From the NCBI GenBank assembly GCA_016782225.1, contig JADDOW010000113.1, positions 1 through 32,328 on the forward strand: a stretch of 32,328 nucleotides of DNA, given 5' to 3'. The notes beneath the pieces were generated by a model, which ran no database searches, was not told where the DNA came from, and saw only the letters and a program-made list of their open reading frames with translations. Positions within the stretch are counted from its first letter, which is position 1. Each line of letters begins with the position of its first letter. The DNA comes from Nitrososphaeraceae archaeon (GTDB taxonomy: Archaea; Thermoproteota; Nitrososphaeria; Nitrososphaerales; Nitrososphaeraceae). Positions 7,405 through 15,977 of the stretch are shown here, piece after piece. The position numbers and the translations under genes are program-made.

Positions 7405-7704
7405 ATGAGTATATCACCCGAAACAACAGAAACAAAATATGACGTTCCAATCAAGCAAGTGGAAAAATCAATTAAAGTCTCAGAAAGAGCCAAACAGGAG
7501 CTAAAAAGCTCTGGAATGATGGACGAAAAGGGAAAGCTAAAGTTAAAGGGTGTCAGTCCAAAAATGCTAAAAAGAATGAAGTTGGAGTCTGTTGATTGCC
7601 CGGTATTTGAGCAAGAGATAGGCTTTGTACAATGCTATGTCTGTACCAATTTTCATAGCCGAATAAGCGGGGTAGTTTATTGCAAAGGCGAGCCCTTGAA
7701 ATAG
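7405..7704 (+). CDS. Hypothetical protein with C-terminal Cys cluster
   Basis: A 99-residue protein (107 from the upstream ATG at 7381, which is probably outside the mRNA given the TATA box at 7366-7377). The N-terminal two thirds are charged and Lys-rich: VSERAKQELKSSGMMDEKGKLKLKG is split between a helix and a basic strand. The C-terminal part has four Cys, in CPVFEQEIGFVQCYVC and VVYCKG, spaced like a zinc- or cluster-binding knuckle. I do not recognise a named family. It is followed after 50 bases by the ProRS gene on the same strand, so it may be transcribed with it. The basic character and Cys knuckle would suit a nucleic-acid-binding protein, but this is inference. Confidence 0.7.
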   Translation: MSISPETTETKYDVPIKQVEKSIKVSERAKQELKSSGMMDEKGKLKLKGVSPKMLKRMKLESVDCPVFEQEIGFVQCYVCTNFHSRISGVVYCKGEPLK

Positions 7705-7754
7705 AAATCCATAAGAAGCTTCATAAATAGAAATCAGTTCTTATTCATCAATAA

Positions 7755-9254
7755 TTGAATGATAAGAATGATAAGATAAGCAGCAACAGCAGCAGCAGCA
7801 ACAAAAAGGAAATAGGAATAACCGTAAAAAAAAACGATGACTTTAGTGAATGGTTTTCTCAAATTGTGGAAAAGTCCGGATTGGCTGACTATATCTCTGC
7901 AAAAGGATTTATCGTTCTAAAGCCCTACGGATTTGCGATCTGGGAATCAATAAGAGAATATCTGGATAAAAAACTAAAAGACACAGGCCATAGCAATGGA
8001 TTTTTACCGTGCCTAATCCCTGAAAGCATCCTAAATAAAGAAGAGGATCACTTTAAGGGTTTTAACCCCGAAGTGTTTTGGGTTACCCATTCGGGAGAAA
8101 ACAAATTAAACGAAAAACTGGCTTTAAGGCCAACCTCGGAAGCATTGCTGTATTCCATTTTTCCTAAATGGATTTCAAGCTATAGGGATTTGCCGCTTAA
8201 AATTAATTTTTGGAACACTGCATTGCGAGCGGAGATAAAGTCCACAAAACCTTTTATCAGAAATTCGGAGTTTTTGTGGCAAGAGGGCCACACGGTTCAT
8301 TCGTCAAAGAATGAGTCCGAGGATCAGGTAATGATGATTTTAGGCATCTATAAAAACTTGATTGAAAATGTTTTATCAATTCCAACAATAACTGGATTCA
8401 AAAGCAACAAGGAAAAATTTGTTGGTGCCGAATACACCACAACATTGGAGGGAATGATGCCAGACGGGAAGGCACTACAGTTAGGCACATCTCACAATCT
8501 TGAAAGGAATTTTTCAAAACCTTTTGAAATAAAGTTTCTCAACAAAGAAAATAACGAAGAATTTGCATGGCAAACCTCCTGGGGGACATCATGGAGGCTG
8601 ATTGGTGCCGTAATAATGGTCCATGGCGATGACAAGGGGCTGATTTTGCCGCCCATGATCGCTCCAATTCAAATAGTAATAATCCCAATTTACAAAAGTA
8701 ATAACGAAAAGGCTGTGAAAGAAAGCGCAAATATGTTGAAAGACAGTCTTTTGGAATCGGGATACAGGGTTTTTGTGGATGGGAGAAACGAATACACTGC
8801 GGGTTGGAAGTACAATGAATGGGAGGTTAAAGGAGTTCCAATTAGGGTAAGCATCGGTCAGAGGGACATCGAAAACAAAACCATAGAATTAGTGCGTAGG
8901 GACAACAGGCATAAACAGGTAATTCCTCTAGAGCACTTGGGTGAAAGCATGGAAAAAATCTTCAATAGCGTTCAAAATGATTTATTTAGTAATGCGCAAA
9001 AATATTTAAAGGAAAAAACCAAAAGGGTGTCAAACTATAAAGAGTTTAAAAAAATGATGGATGACTCCGAGGGATTTGCACTGGCGGGATGGTGTGGCAA
9101 GGAAGAATGCGAATTAAAAATAAAGGAAGAAACCACCGCCGATATTAGAGTGATACCATTTGACCAAGATGTGGAATTGAACAAAGAATTGAAAAATTGC
9201 ATTTACTGTAACGAATTGTCAGAAAAAACCGTTGTTTTTGCAAAGGCATACTAA
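7755..9254 (+). CDS. proS: Prolyl-tRNA synthetase (archaeal type)
   Basis: A 499-residue class II synthetase that charges tRNA-Pro with proline. It has the short archaeal/eukaryotic architecture without the bacterial editing insertion. Visible landmarks are RPTSE (residues 125-129), motif 2 with FIRNSEFLWQEGH (167-179), the GTSHNL proline-pocket loop (244-249) and motif 3 within WGTSWRLIGAVIMVHGDDKG (276-295). An anticodon-binding domain follows, and the C-terminal zinc-type domain has Cys pairs (WCGKEEC, CIYC). The first 20 residues are a Ser/Asn tract from AGC/AAC triplet repeats and are probably dispensable. The start is TTG; no in-frame ATG or GTG lies before the conserved region. The protein ends AKAY, as ProRS of this type commonly ends in an aromatic residue. 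Confidence 0.95.
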   Translation: MNDKNDKISSNSSSSNKKEIGITVKKNDDFSEWFSQIVEKSGLADYISAKGFIVLKPYGFAIWESIREYLDKKLKDTGHSNGFLPCLIPESILNKEEDHFKGFNPEVFWVTHSGENKLNEKLALRPTSEALLYSIFPKWISSYRDLPLKINFWNTALRAEIKSTKPFIRNSEFLWQEGHTVHSSKNESEDQVMMILGIYKNLIENVLSIPTITGFKSNKEKFVGAEYTTTLEGMMPDGKALQLGTSHNLERNFSKPFEIKFLNKENNEEFAWQTSWGTSWRLIGAVIMVHGDDKGLILPPMIAPIQIVIIPIYKSNNEKAVKESANMLKDSLLESGYRVFVDGRNEYTAGWKYNEWEVKGVPIRVSIGQRDIENKTIELVRRDNRHKQVIPLEHLGESMEKIFNSVQNDLFSNAQKYLKEKTKRVSNYKEFKKMMDDSEGFALAGWCGKEECELKIKEETTADIRVIPFDQDVELNKELKNCIYCNELSEKTVVFAKAY

Positions 9255-9353
9255 AACAAAATAGTCCACAAAGATGGTTAAACTAGTGGTTTTGATTCGG
9301 CAATCCCCAAACAGAATGTTTATGTAAGGTTTTTCCAAAACAATTATTGTAAC

Positions 9354-9983
9354 TTGTCAAAAAAGATCAATGACAGCAGCAGAAAAAAGGACATCAAGGT
9401 TATAGTAATTATAGCAATTATATTTGTAGTTGCTTTTGTTCTTGTAAGAGTAGCTTTATCAAATTCAAACCCGTTTTATGTTGTGGCAAGTGGAAGCATG
9501 GTTCCAGTCCTAAATGTTAATGATTTGATAGTTGTGTGGGGCAAAGACAACAACACGTCTTTTGATAGCGCAAAGGTTGGAGACATCATTGTGTTTAAAG
9601 CTTTTATTGCTGACCCTGGGGAAAAAGAGGGCAAAACAATAGTTCACAGGGTTGCATCTGTTTTTGAGGAAGGGGAAACACTGAGGGGAAATACCGAACT
9701 TAACCGATTGTGTTACCCAGTTTCAGTACCTGCTGTTTTGGAGAAAAAAACGATATTGACCAAAGGGGATGCAAATGAGTGCTCTATTCCTGGGGTTGAT
9801 ATTCCAATCACGCAAGAAAACTACATTGGAAAGGTGGTCTATACTGTCCCACAAGTGGGGATTATACCTGCAATCCTAAAACCCCCGGTAAATTATATAA
9901 TCATGGCCGTAATAGGCGGATTGTTAGTGGCGTCTTTTGTAAAAAGTAACAAAAAACAAGAAGAAAAAGTAAAAGATGAATGA
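9354..9983 (+). CDS. Signal peptidase I, archaeal Sec11 type
   Basis: A 209-residue membrane protease that removes signal peptides from exported proteins. Box B is SGSMVP with the nucleophile Ser48. His98 (IVHRV) stands where bacteria have Lys, as in archaeal and ER enzymes, and Asp139 (TKGDAN) completes the set. A membrane helix spans about residues 15-34 after a basic N-terminus, and a second one lies at about 180-197, with a charged tail. The start is TTG at 9354. The next in-frame Met is Met49, inside the active site, so TTG is needed. A TATA-like tttatgtaag near 9318-9327 fits a leaderless message. The last codons overlap the tsr3 start by 8 bases, showing one transcription unit. Confidence 0.92.
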   Translation: MSKKINDSSRKKDIKVIVIIAIIFVVAFVLVRVALSNSNPFYVVASGSMVPVLNVNDLIVVWGKDNNTSFDSAKVGDIIVFKAFIADPGEKEGKTIVHRVASVFEEGETLRGNTELNRLCYPVSVPAVLEKKTILTKGDANECSIPGVDIPITQENYIGKVVYTVPQVGIIPAILKPPVNYIIMAVIGGLLVASFVKSNKKQEEKVKDE

Positions 9984-10518
9984 CCAAAGCAAAAACACCC
10001 AAACAAGAATATCCATATTAATGCATAGACAAGATGACCCCAGCAAATGCACGGCTGCCAAACTCATAAAATTTAAAATGGCAACTGAGGTGAGAAAAAT
10101 TCCATACAACTCAGTTGTGTTGGATCCTTTTTCAAGTGTTGCTCTTACACAAGAAGACAAACAAAACATGGATGGTATCTGTGCTATTGATTGCTCCTGG
10201 AAGTTAGCCGCTGACACAATCAAAATACCGAAAAAGCTGAACATAAGCAATAGGAGGCTTCCAGCACTACTTGCAGGAAACCCAACCAACTATGCCAAAT
10301 TGGGTATGCTTTCTACATCTGAGGCAATATCCGGTGCTCTATATATTTTAGGTCATAAAGTACATGCCATGGAGATAATGAATAAGTTTAAGTGGGGACA
10401 TACTTTTATTGACCTAAATTACAATGTTTTAGAGGATTATTCTAACACAACCGAGCAATCTCGAATCAAACAAATAGAAAAAGAGTATTTTCCAAATATG
10501 TTTGTTGACACAGACTAA
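9976..10518 (+). CDS. tsr3: Tsr3-type rRNA aminocarboxypropyltransferase
   Basis: A 180-residue protein of the Tsr3 (DUF367) family, which transfers an aminocarboxypropyl group from SAM to a modified uridine of small-subunit rRNA late in ribosome maturation. Recognisable stretches are MHRQDDPSKCTAAKL near the N-terminus, the DCSWK motif (near residue 73), RRLPALLAGNPTNYAKLG (near 95) and STSEAISGALYILGH. The length is slightly short of some eukaryotic homologues but normal for archaea. The ATG overlaps the end of the signal peptidase gene by 8 bases. RNase P RNA follows after about 65 bases on the same strand, so this is a small RNA-maturation neighbourhood. Confidence 0.9.
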   Translation: MNDQSKNTQTRISILMHRQDDPSKCTAAKLIKFKMATEVRKIPYNSVVLDPFSSVALTQEDKQNMDGICAIDCSWKLAADTIKIPKKLNISNRRLPALLAGNPTNYAKLGMLSTSEAISGALYILGHKVHAMEIMNKFKWGHTFIDLNYNVLEDYSNTTEQSRIKQIEKEYFPNMFVDTD

Positions 10519-10581
10519 TACCTGTGTGTACATAATTAATTGAATTATGCAAAGTTAATAAACTATGGAGTTTGTTTTTAC

Positions 10582-10876
10582 TTTGTGAGCTAGCGGGCAA
10601 GTCACTTCTAACATGGCGAAGAGGAAACTCCTCCCTCATTACAGGGACCTGAATTAGCGATAATTAGAAGGATACTTCTGGCAACGAAATAGAAAAGAAT
10701 TCAGACTAAATCAAAAGCTATGAGGACTAGTAATCTGAGCGATTTTATGCTGAAATGAAACTGTCGTCCCAGGTTGAGAAAGGCCAAATAGAGTTTGAGT
10801 CCTGTATATATACTCAGGTAGGCTGCTTAGCTGAATCTTGCCTAAAACAAAAGGAGGGTTACTACTAGTACACATA
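10582..10876 (+). ncRNA. rnpB: RNase P RNA
   Basis: The RNA of RNase P, which makes the 5' ends of tRNAs. The core folds by hand. P1: GTGAGCTAG (10585-10593) with CTAGTACAC (10865-10873), one A-A mismatch and one G-U. P2: GGGCAAG (10595-10601) with CTTGCCT (10837-10843). P3: CTTC/GAAG. P4: AAC, bulged U, CCTCC (10626-10634) with GGAGGGTT (10853-10860), placed in the conserved GAGGAAA and ACAAAA contexts. The bulged U in P4 is the universal one. The size of about 290 bases suits archaeal type A. The exact ends are estimates. Confidence 0.88.
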
Positions 10877-10904
10877 TATGTGGATAAACACACATGTATC
10901 TGTT

Positions 10905-10935
10905 GCCCTAACTGTCTTTAGTGTTCGGTTAGGGC
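10905..10935 (+). terminator. Stem-loop after RNase P RNA
   Basis: A 10-bp stem (GCCCTAACTG with CGGTTAGGGC, one T-G pair) has an 11-base loop and is followed by a T-rich tract (ttttctttcttt). It could end the rnpB transcript or be a 3' structure protecting it. Confidence 0.45.
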
Positions 10936-11027
10936 CATAGATTTTCTTTCTTTAAAAGAATTACTCATGTTCGTGCATACAATAAAAAAACTATTAAATT
11001 ACAAATTTCTCTATATATTAAAAAAGG

Positions 11028-12074
11028 ATGAGCCGTAATGCAGAGAATCCCGACATTTTCCATAACGAATACTCTAAAAAGATAGCTGAAAAATACGGAT
11101 ATAAAGACTGGATGATATCAAGATTCTTGAGATTTGTCCCACACACCGAATTGCTCCTGGAATACATTGAAAAAAACAAATCGTCATATTCTGAGTACAT
11201 TAGAGCAAACAGCCTGAAAATGGATTCTGTAAGCCTCAAGAAAAGGCTTACAGAAAAAGGGTATCTTCTTGAAGAAACGATACTAGATGAGGTGTTTAAG
11301 ATAGATAAGGCCAACAATGCAAGCAATTCGAATAATTACAAGAAAACAAATTTGCCAACTATTGGTTCGACTTTGGAGTACCTGAAAGGATACTATTACA
11401 TACAAGACCTTAGCTCATGCATCGCAGTAGGTGAGTTGGAAATTGACGAACGGGATTGTGCAACCGTTTTGGATATGGCGGCATCACCGGGGGGAAAAAC
11501 AACCTTTATTGCTCAAAAAATGAATAATACGGGCAACATTATTGCCTGTGAGCCGAATCCTAAAAGAATGGCGTCGTTACTTTTTAACCTATCAAGATGC
11601 GGTGTAAAAAACACAACAATTTTCAACATGCCCGGTGAAGATGTCGAAAAGTTGGGAATAAAGTTCGATAGGGTCCTACTTGATGCACCCTGCTCTTGCG
11701 AGGGGATAGTGACTAAAGACGAGACGAGAAAGAAAAGCAGAAACCTAAAGGATATAGAAATTTGCAGCATTAAACAAAGAAATCTAATCCAATCAGCCTT
11801 TCAGGTTCTAAAACCCGGCGGAAAAATGGTGTATTGTACTTGCTCCTTTGCACCCGAAGAAAATGAGCTGGTTGTCGATGAGTTGATGAGAAACAATAAT
11901 GACAATGACATGGAATTAGAACCCGTGAGGTATGGGATTGATGGATTGACCGAATACGGCGACCGTCAATTTAGTAAAGAGTTGCATCACACAAAAAGGC
12001 TGTATCCTCACATTCACAATACAAATGGATTTTTCATTGCAAAATTAACTAAAAAACAATCCCAAGTTGTTTAA
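11028..12074 (+). CDS. NOL1/NOP2/Sun-family RNA m5C methyltransferase
   Basis: A 348-residue SAM-dependent RNA cytosine-5 methyltransferase. Residues 1-100 contain an N-terminal RNA-binding part (IRANSLKMDSVSLKKRL). The Rossmann domain has motif I DMAASPGGKT (149-158), an acidic end of strand 2 (CEP, 174-176), motif IV DAPCSCEG (219-226, Cys222) and motif VI TCSFAPEENE (271-280) with the catalytic Cys272. Both Cys of the NSUN mechanism are present. tRNA or large-subunit rRNA may be the substrate, and the sequence alone does not decide. There is no PUA domain in this protein, but the next gene, overlapping by 8 bases, encodes the PUA protein Nip7, so the pair may work on the same RNA. Confidence 0.92.
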   Translation: MSRNAENPDIFHNEYSKKIAEKYGYKDWMISRFLRFVPHTELLLEYIEKNKSSYSEYIRANSLKMDSVSLKKRLTEKGYLLEETILDEVFKIDKANNASNSNNYKKTNLPTIGSTLEYLKGYYYIQDLSSCIAVGELEIDERDCATVLDMAASPGGKTTFIAQKMNNTGNIIACEPNPKRMASLLFNLSRCGVKNTTIFNMPGEDVEKLGIKFDRVLLDAPCSCEGIVTKDETRKKSRNLKDIEICSIKQRNLIQSAFQVLKPGGKMVYCTCSFAPEENELVVDELMRNNNDNDMELEPVRYGIDGLTEYGDRQFSKELHHTKRLYPHIHNTNGFFIAKLTKKQSQVV

Positions 12075-12684
12075 AGATATTCCCGCATCGGCTGAGACCG
12101 TATTAAAAAGGGCGTTTAATAACTGGGGGATATTTGGTTTGTATGAAAAGATGGATATTATTGTAAGGCAATCAAGTAGAAAAAATGGGAATTCGAAAAT
12201 AGAAAAAAAACCTTTGAATGATTCCGATGAGAAAAAAGACAACAGGGACCTTCAAGTACATGTTTGTTCAAACAGGGTGCAAAAAGAATTGGCCATCAGA
12301 TTACAGCCCGCACATTCTGGAATAATAATCGGGCAAATAAAAGATAAAAAATTTTTACCAAACCTGAGTTTTGCAGAGTTGGTCGTAAGGCATAACCCAA
12401 AATTAAACTATCCTTATGCAGTTTTAGAAAATAAGTCTTCAAATTTGGTAATGTATGGAAGAGACATTATGGGAAACGCGATCATTGAATTCTTTAACGG
12501 AATAAAAGAAAATCAGATCCTGATAGTTTTAAACCAAAAAAAAGAGGTTATAGGGATAGGGAAATCAAGATTCAGTGGCAATCTGATTGCCCAAAGTGAC
12601 AAGATAACTATTGACAACATACAGGATATAGGGACACATTACCTAAAAGGCGAAAATAGATATGGTGCACTTCATGGCGATTGA
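12067..12684 (+). CDS. Nip7-like PUA-domain ribosome biogenesis protein
   Basis: A 205-residue protein related to Nip7, which binds pre-ribosomal RNA in large-subunit assembly. After an N-terminal alpha/beta part (to about residue 60, including a Lys/Asn-rich linker) comes the region VHVCSNRVQKEL, then GQIKDKKFLPNLSFAELV, the diagnostic MYGRDIMGNAIIEF (about 136-149), and the PUA domain ILIVLNQKKEVIGIGKS. The C-terminus has NIQDIGTHYL, like the family's NIxDIGxxLR tail. The frame begins with TTG at 12067, inside the last codons of the methyltransferase gene, so translation is probably coupled. T-rich tracts follow the stop and probably end the transcript. Confidence 0.85.
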   Translation: MFKDIPASAETVLKRAFNNWGIFGLYEKMDIIVRQSSRKNGNSKIEKKPLNDSDEKKDNRDLQVHVCSNRVQKELAIRLQPAHSGIIIGQIKDKKFLPNLSFAELVVRHNPKLNYPYAVLENKSSNLVMYGRDIMGNAIIEFFNGIKENQILIVLNQKKEVIGIGKSRFSGNLIAQSDKITIDNIQDIGTHYLKGENRYGALHGD

Positions 12685-12691
12685 AGTTCGA

Positions 12692-12768
12692 TATTTTTAT
12701 ATTTTTGTGGTTTATCGTTTCATTTCATTTTCATTTTTGTTATCCTTTTTGTTTTTGGACCTGTTAAA
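12692..12768 (+). terminator. Oligo-T terminator region
   Basis: Several runs of 4-5 T in a T-rich tract follow the Nip7 stop, with no strong hairpin. This is the usual archaeal intrinsic termination signal. Confidence 0.5.
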
Positions 12769-12805
12769 AAATATGTTTTTTATTCTTTCTCTTTAAAGGT
12801 AACCT

Positions 12806-12919
12806 ATGCAGGTATCATCATGGGATGTGCAAATGCCGTATGTGTTTGACAGAAGCATGTCTGGAATAGTCATTTGCCCTTGTTGCACGAATCTAAATGT
12901 GCTAATTGCTGGATCTTGA
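12806..12919 (+). CDS. Possible 37-residue protein with CPCC motif
   Basis: A short frame from ATG at 12806 to TGA at 12919. AAAGGT lies 6-11 bases before the ATG, a good ribosome-binding sequence. The peptide (MQVSSWDVQMPYVFDR, then SMSGIVICPCCTNLNVLIAGS) has balanced composition and a CPCC knuckle followed by NLNV, which resembles half of a zinc ribbon. I do not recognise a family. It stands in a 355-base gap between Nip7 and the exported protein. It could instead be a chance ORF. Conservation in related genomes would settle it. Confidence 0.42.
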   Translation: MQVSSWDVQMPYVFDRSMSGIVICPCCTNLNVLIAGS

Positions 12920-13039
12920 CATAGGGAAACCAAAACATTCTGGTGTGGTTGTCTATCTAAAATGGTATCAACCAAACAAAAGCGTGTTTTAGATTTGCAG
13001 AGAATAAATTACAAAAGTCTATTGCAATAAAAAATATGG

Positions 13040-14095
13040 TTATTTTCTGGCTTTTACAAGAACCAGTACAGCTATTCCTGCCATCATGACTCCAAATATC
13101 AAAAACACCGTAATTGGAAAACCACCTGATGATGTTTCAATGCCTGTTGGAGCGTCATTGGTTACCAGAGAAAATTCGCTGTTTCCAATCTTTATGATCT
13201 TGGAAAATCCTCCTATCTGCAGTTGCCCACTGGGAGGTGCTGTTAAACTATGCATGTTGACATTTACATTGTTGATATTACCGGATGCATCAGTCTCTTT
13301 TACCGTATGGGTTCCCTCCCTGAAACTACTTTCACCCAACGAGTATATGGATATTATCTCTGACCCTCCCTCTTCTACATTGAATCCAAATCCAGAAGCT
13401 CCGGCTTGAGCACCGGTTGCATCAAACAAAAAGTGCCAATTTCCCATTGCCGTACCAAACTCCTCGAAATCAAGTAATGGCTGATTAAAAGTTTCGGCTA
13501 ATGGGGTATTTGCAATGGCCGGAGCCAACTCTGGAGCTAGTTTTTCAAAACCCCCAATAGGGTGATTAATGTCTATCCTACCATACTCTGGAGTGTCAAC
13601 GAATAGTGGTTCATTTGTGGAGAAGCTTCTCCAATCCAAATCGACGATGGCCGACTCTGTTCCATTGGTTGATGTTACGAGATTTGTTGCAACGGGCCTT
13701 AGTTCAACCTGGTATGATATTGTTGAAGTGGCGGGGCCGCCATTAATACTTGCCCTATACGCAACAGTGGCATTCTCAAATTGCACCTGACTTTGCTTTT
13801 CTTGCAATAACACATTATTTAGGGAAGATAAAATTTGGGTTAATCCGTTGTTGGGATCTGATGAATTTATAGTGAAAGAAACACTTTCCTTTCTGCCGTT
13901 TAAAAGTTCGGAAATAGCGCTATTCTCAGGATACCTTAATGTAATGATTTTGTCACCTTTAAATGAAGCTTTTGCTTGATCGAGAGATGGGGAAATTGCA
14001 GCTTCGAACTGTATTGCAAACGCCTGATTAAAACTACCGCCAAAGATAACCACAGCTAATAAAATCATCATGCATTTTGAAGTTATTAATTGCAA
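13040..14095 (-). CDS. Exported, C-terminally membrane-anchored protein
   Basis: A 351-residue protein with an N-terminal signal peptide (hydrophobic MMILLAVVIFGG and cleavage likely after QAFA, about residue 27) and one C-terminal membrane helix (FPITVFLIFGVMMAGIAVLVLVKA) ending in the basic ARK. The body between, about 300 residues, would be outside the cell: it is rich in Ser, Thr, Asn and beta-type patterns with NxS/T sites (INSS, ENAT, TNGT) that could carry glycans. This layout suits a cell-surface protein. I do not recognise a named domain. The frame opens with TTG at 14095; ATG codons at positions 9 and 10 are alternatives that would still keep the signal peptide. It is transcribed away from cofD. 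Confidence 0.8.
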   Translation of the reverse strand: MQLITSKCMMILLAVVIFGGSFNQAFAIQFEAAISPSLDQAKASFKGDKIITLRYPENSAISELLNGRKESVSFTINSSDPNNGLTQILSSLNNVLLQEKQSQVQFENATVAYRASINGGPATSTISYQVELRPVATNLVTSTNGTESAIVDLDWRSFSTNEPLFVDTPEYGRIDINHPIGGFEKLAPELAPAIANTPLAETFNQPLLDFEEFGTAMGNWHFLFDATGAQAGASGFGFNVEEGGSEIISIYSLGESSFREGTHTVKETDASGNINNVNVNMHSLTAPPSGQLQIGGFSKIIKIGNSEFSLVTNDAPTGIETSSGGFPITVFLIFGVMMAGIAVLVLVKARK

Positions 14096-14204
14096 TGAGA
14101 TTCATTTCGATATAGCCTGTTATAATCTTATTGAAATAAAATTTATAGTGTCAATTGACCTAAATTATCCCATCAATAAAGCAATAATTATAGATTATTT
14201 GCAA

Positions 14205-14217
14205 ATATTATATAATT
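14205..14217 (+). promoter_or_regulatory. TATA-like box before cofD
   Basis: The sequence atattatataatt lies about 65 bases before the cofD ATG, so a leader of roughly 35-40 bases is expected. Confidence 0.35.
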
Positions 14218-14275
14218 TGTAAAGCCCAAAAAAATGTAAAAGATAAAAAAAGCAAAAGAGATTGTTTTCTTAACT

Positions 14276-15214
14276 ATGATAACAATTTTGGCTGGTGGCA
14301 CCGGTTCCGTCAAATTGGTAAGGGGACTCTATAACGAATTCAATGAAAATATCGCAGTTATTTCTAATGTTGCGGATAATTTTTGGTTTCATGGATTGTA
14401 TGTGTGTCCGGACATCGACACAATCATCTATGGCCTTAGCAACAACCTCGATAAAAAAAAGGGTTGGGGGATTAAAGGGGACTCATTTAATTTCCTAAAT
14501 CACATGAAGGATATAGGTGAGGAATCATGGTTTGGTTTGGGAGACAAGGATTTAACAACACACATTATAAGGACAAAACTGCTCAAAGAAGGCAAAAACC
14601 TATCGGTAATAACTGATTTTTTTGCAAAAAAATACAACATTCCTGTCAAGGTAATTCCTGCATCAAATGATCATTATGAAACCCACATAATTACCAAAGA
14701 TAAAAAGGAGATGCATTTACAGGAGTTTTGGATAAAACACAAGGGGGGCATTCCAATATCTGATGTAGTCTATCACAATATAGAAAACGCCCAAATAACA
14801 GAATCTGCAAAAAAGGCCTTGCAAAATTCAACGCTAATAATATTTGCACCAGGCAATCCAATAACAAGCATTGGATCAATCATCAATACAAAATCATTTA
14901 ACAAAGTGATCAAATCCTTGAGAAATAAAGTAGTGGTTATTTCACCGTTTATCTCAAATAAAGCCGTTAGTGGCCCAAGCGAAATGTACATGAAAGCAAA
15001 AGGGGTGGAGCCATCAACACAAGGTTTAGTTAATCTTTATTCGGAATATACAAATGAAATGGTTTTTTCAAACAAAGACAAAAAAGGCCTTGGAGGGCAG
15101 ATGATGAAAAACCATCAAAACATTAACTTTCATTTTACAAACATCATGATGGACACCCCATTAAAAGAGAAAAACTTTGCAAAGTATGTTGTTTCAAACT
15201 TTTGCAACAGGTGA
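14276..15214 (+). CDS. cofD: 2-phospho-L-lactate transferase CofD
   Basis: A 312-residue enzyme that joins the phospholactyl (or related) moiety, activated on guanosine diphosphate, to the deazaflavin Fo, making F420-0. The family hallmarks are the N-terminal LAGGTGSVKLVRGL (residues 5-18), then SNVADNFWFHGLYVCPDIDT (30-49) with Asp residues at the metal site, and TIIYGL. Later come KVIPASN (about 125), FAPGNPITSIGSI (about 193-205) and ISPFISNKAVSGP. The length is normal. It starts with ATG and is followed 13 bases after its stop by cofC, the enzyme that prepares its activated substrate. F420 serves as a hydride carrier, and thaumarchaea are known to encode this pathway. Confidence 0.94.
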   Translation: MITILAGGTGSVKLVRGLYNEFNENIAVISNVADNFWFHGLYVCPDIDTIIYGLSNNLDKKKGWGIKGDSFNFLNHMKDIGEESWFGLGDKDLTTHIIRTKLLKEGKNLSVITDFFAKKYNIPVKVIPASNDHYETHIITKDKKEMHLQEFWIKHKGGIPISDVVYHNIENAQITESAKKALQNSTLIIFAPGNPITSIGSIINTKSFNKVIKSLRNKVVVISPFISNKAVSGPSEMYMKAKGVEPSTQGLVNLYSEYTNEMVFSNKDKKGLGGQMMKNHQNINFHFTNIMMDTPLKEKNFAKYVVSNFCNR

Positions 15215-15227
15215 ATAGTGGTTCTTA

Positions 15228-15932
15228 TTGAGATCATCAAAGACCGCAATAATTATCCCTATCAAAAAATTTGATCACAGCAAAACAAGACTGGGTTCAT
15301 TTTTAAATTCAAAGGAAAGAAAAGAACTGACCAAATTACTGACGTTAGAGACACTGGAGAAAATATCAAACTTGCAGCAAAAGCAGATAATAATAGTATC
15401 TGGTGAGAGATTTGAGCCAATAGATAAATTCAGAGATATAGTTTTAATTAAGGAAACCGAGCTTAACGGAGTAAACAACGCAATAGGGTTGGCAAACAGC
15501 TTTATAAAAGACAACGAATTTAGCGAATCGCTGATTATTCCAATCGATTTGCCATTTTTATCTGCAAAGGATTTGCATGATGTGATAAAAACCTCAAGAA
15601 AATTTGAGAAGGGTATCTGTATAGTTCCATCAAAAAGATTTGATGGAACAAATGTTTTACTAAGGAAGCCTAATTTGGTGATAGACACCTTTTACGATAA
15701 TAACAGTTTCTATAACCATGTCAAAATCGCAGCAGAAAACAACGTATCCATAGAGATAATCAAAAATGAGAACTTGATGATTGATTTGGACACTGTCGAC
15801 GATGTTATGGAAATAATGGGCAGATACAACACAGTGCTTGATGGTCACAAGACCGATAGTGGCATGGATAAGAGCAAATCCATAACTTTCTTAAAAGATA
15901 AAATGAAAGACAATCTAAAAAAAAACATTTGA
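15228..15932 (+). CDS. cofC: 2-phospho-L-lactate guanylyltransferase CofC
   Basis: A 234-residue nucleotidyltransferase that activates phospholactate (or phosphoenolpyruvate in some organisms) with GTP for CofD. The N-terminus IIPIKKFDHSKTRLGSFL (residues 9-26) is the family's nucleotide-binding loop. IPIDLPFL (about 99-106) holds the Asp that binds metal, and NGVNNAIG and FDGTNVLLRKP are also typical. The last 30 residues are a charged extension beyond the usual end. The start is TTG, 13 bases after cofD; no earlier ATG is in frame. The order cofD-cofC places both steps of F420-0 formation in one operon, with cofE about 6 kb away. Confidence 0.9.
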   Translation: MRSSKTAIIIPIKKFDHSKTRLGSFLNSKERKELTKLLTLETLEKISNLQQKQIIIVSGERFEPIDKFRDIVLIKETELNGVNNAIGLANSFIKDNEFSESLIIPIDLPFLSAKDLHDVIKTSRKFEKGICIVPSKRFDGTNVLLRKPNLVIDTFYDNNSFYNHVKIAAENNVSIEIIKNENLMIDLDTVDDVMEIMGRYNTVLDGHKTDSGMDKSKSITFLKDKMKDNLKKNI

Positions 15933-15977
15933 ATTGGGTGTCGAAGATTCTTATTTCATTAGGGTGATACTTGATTA

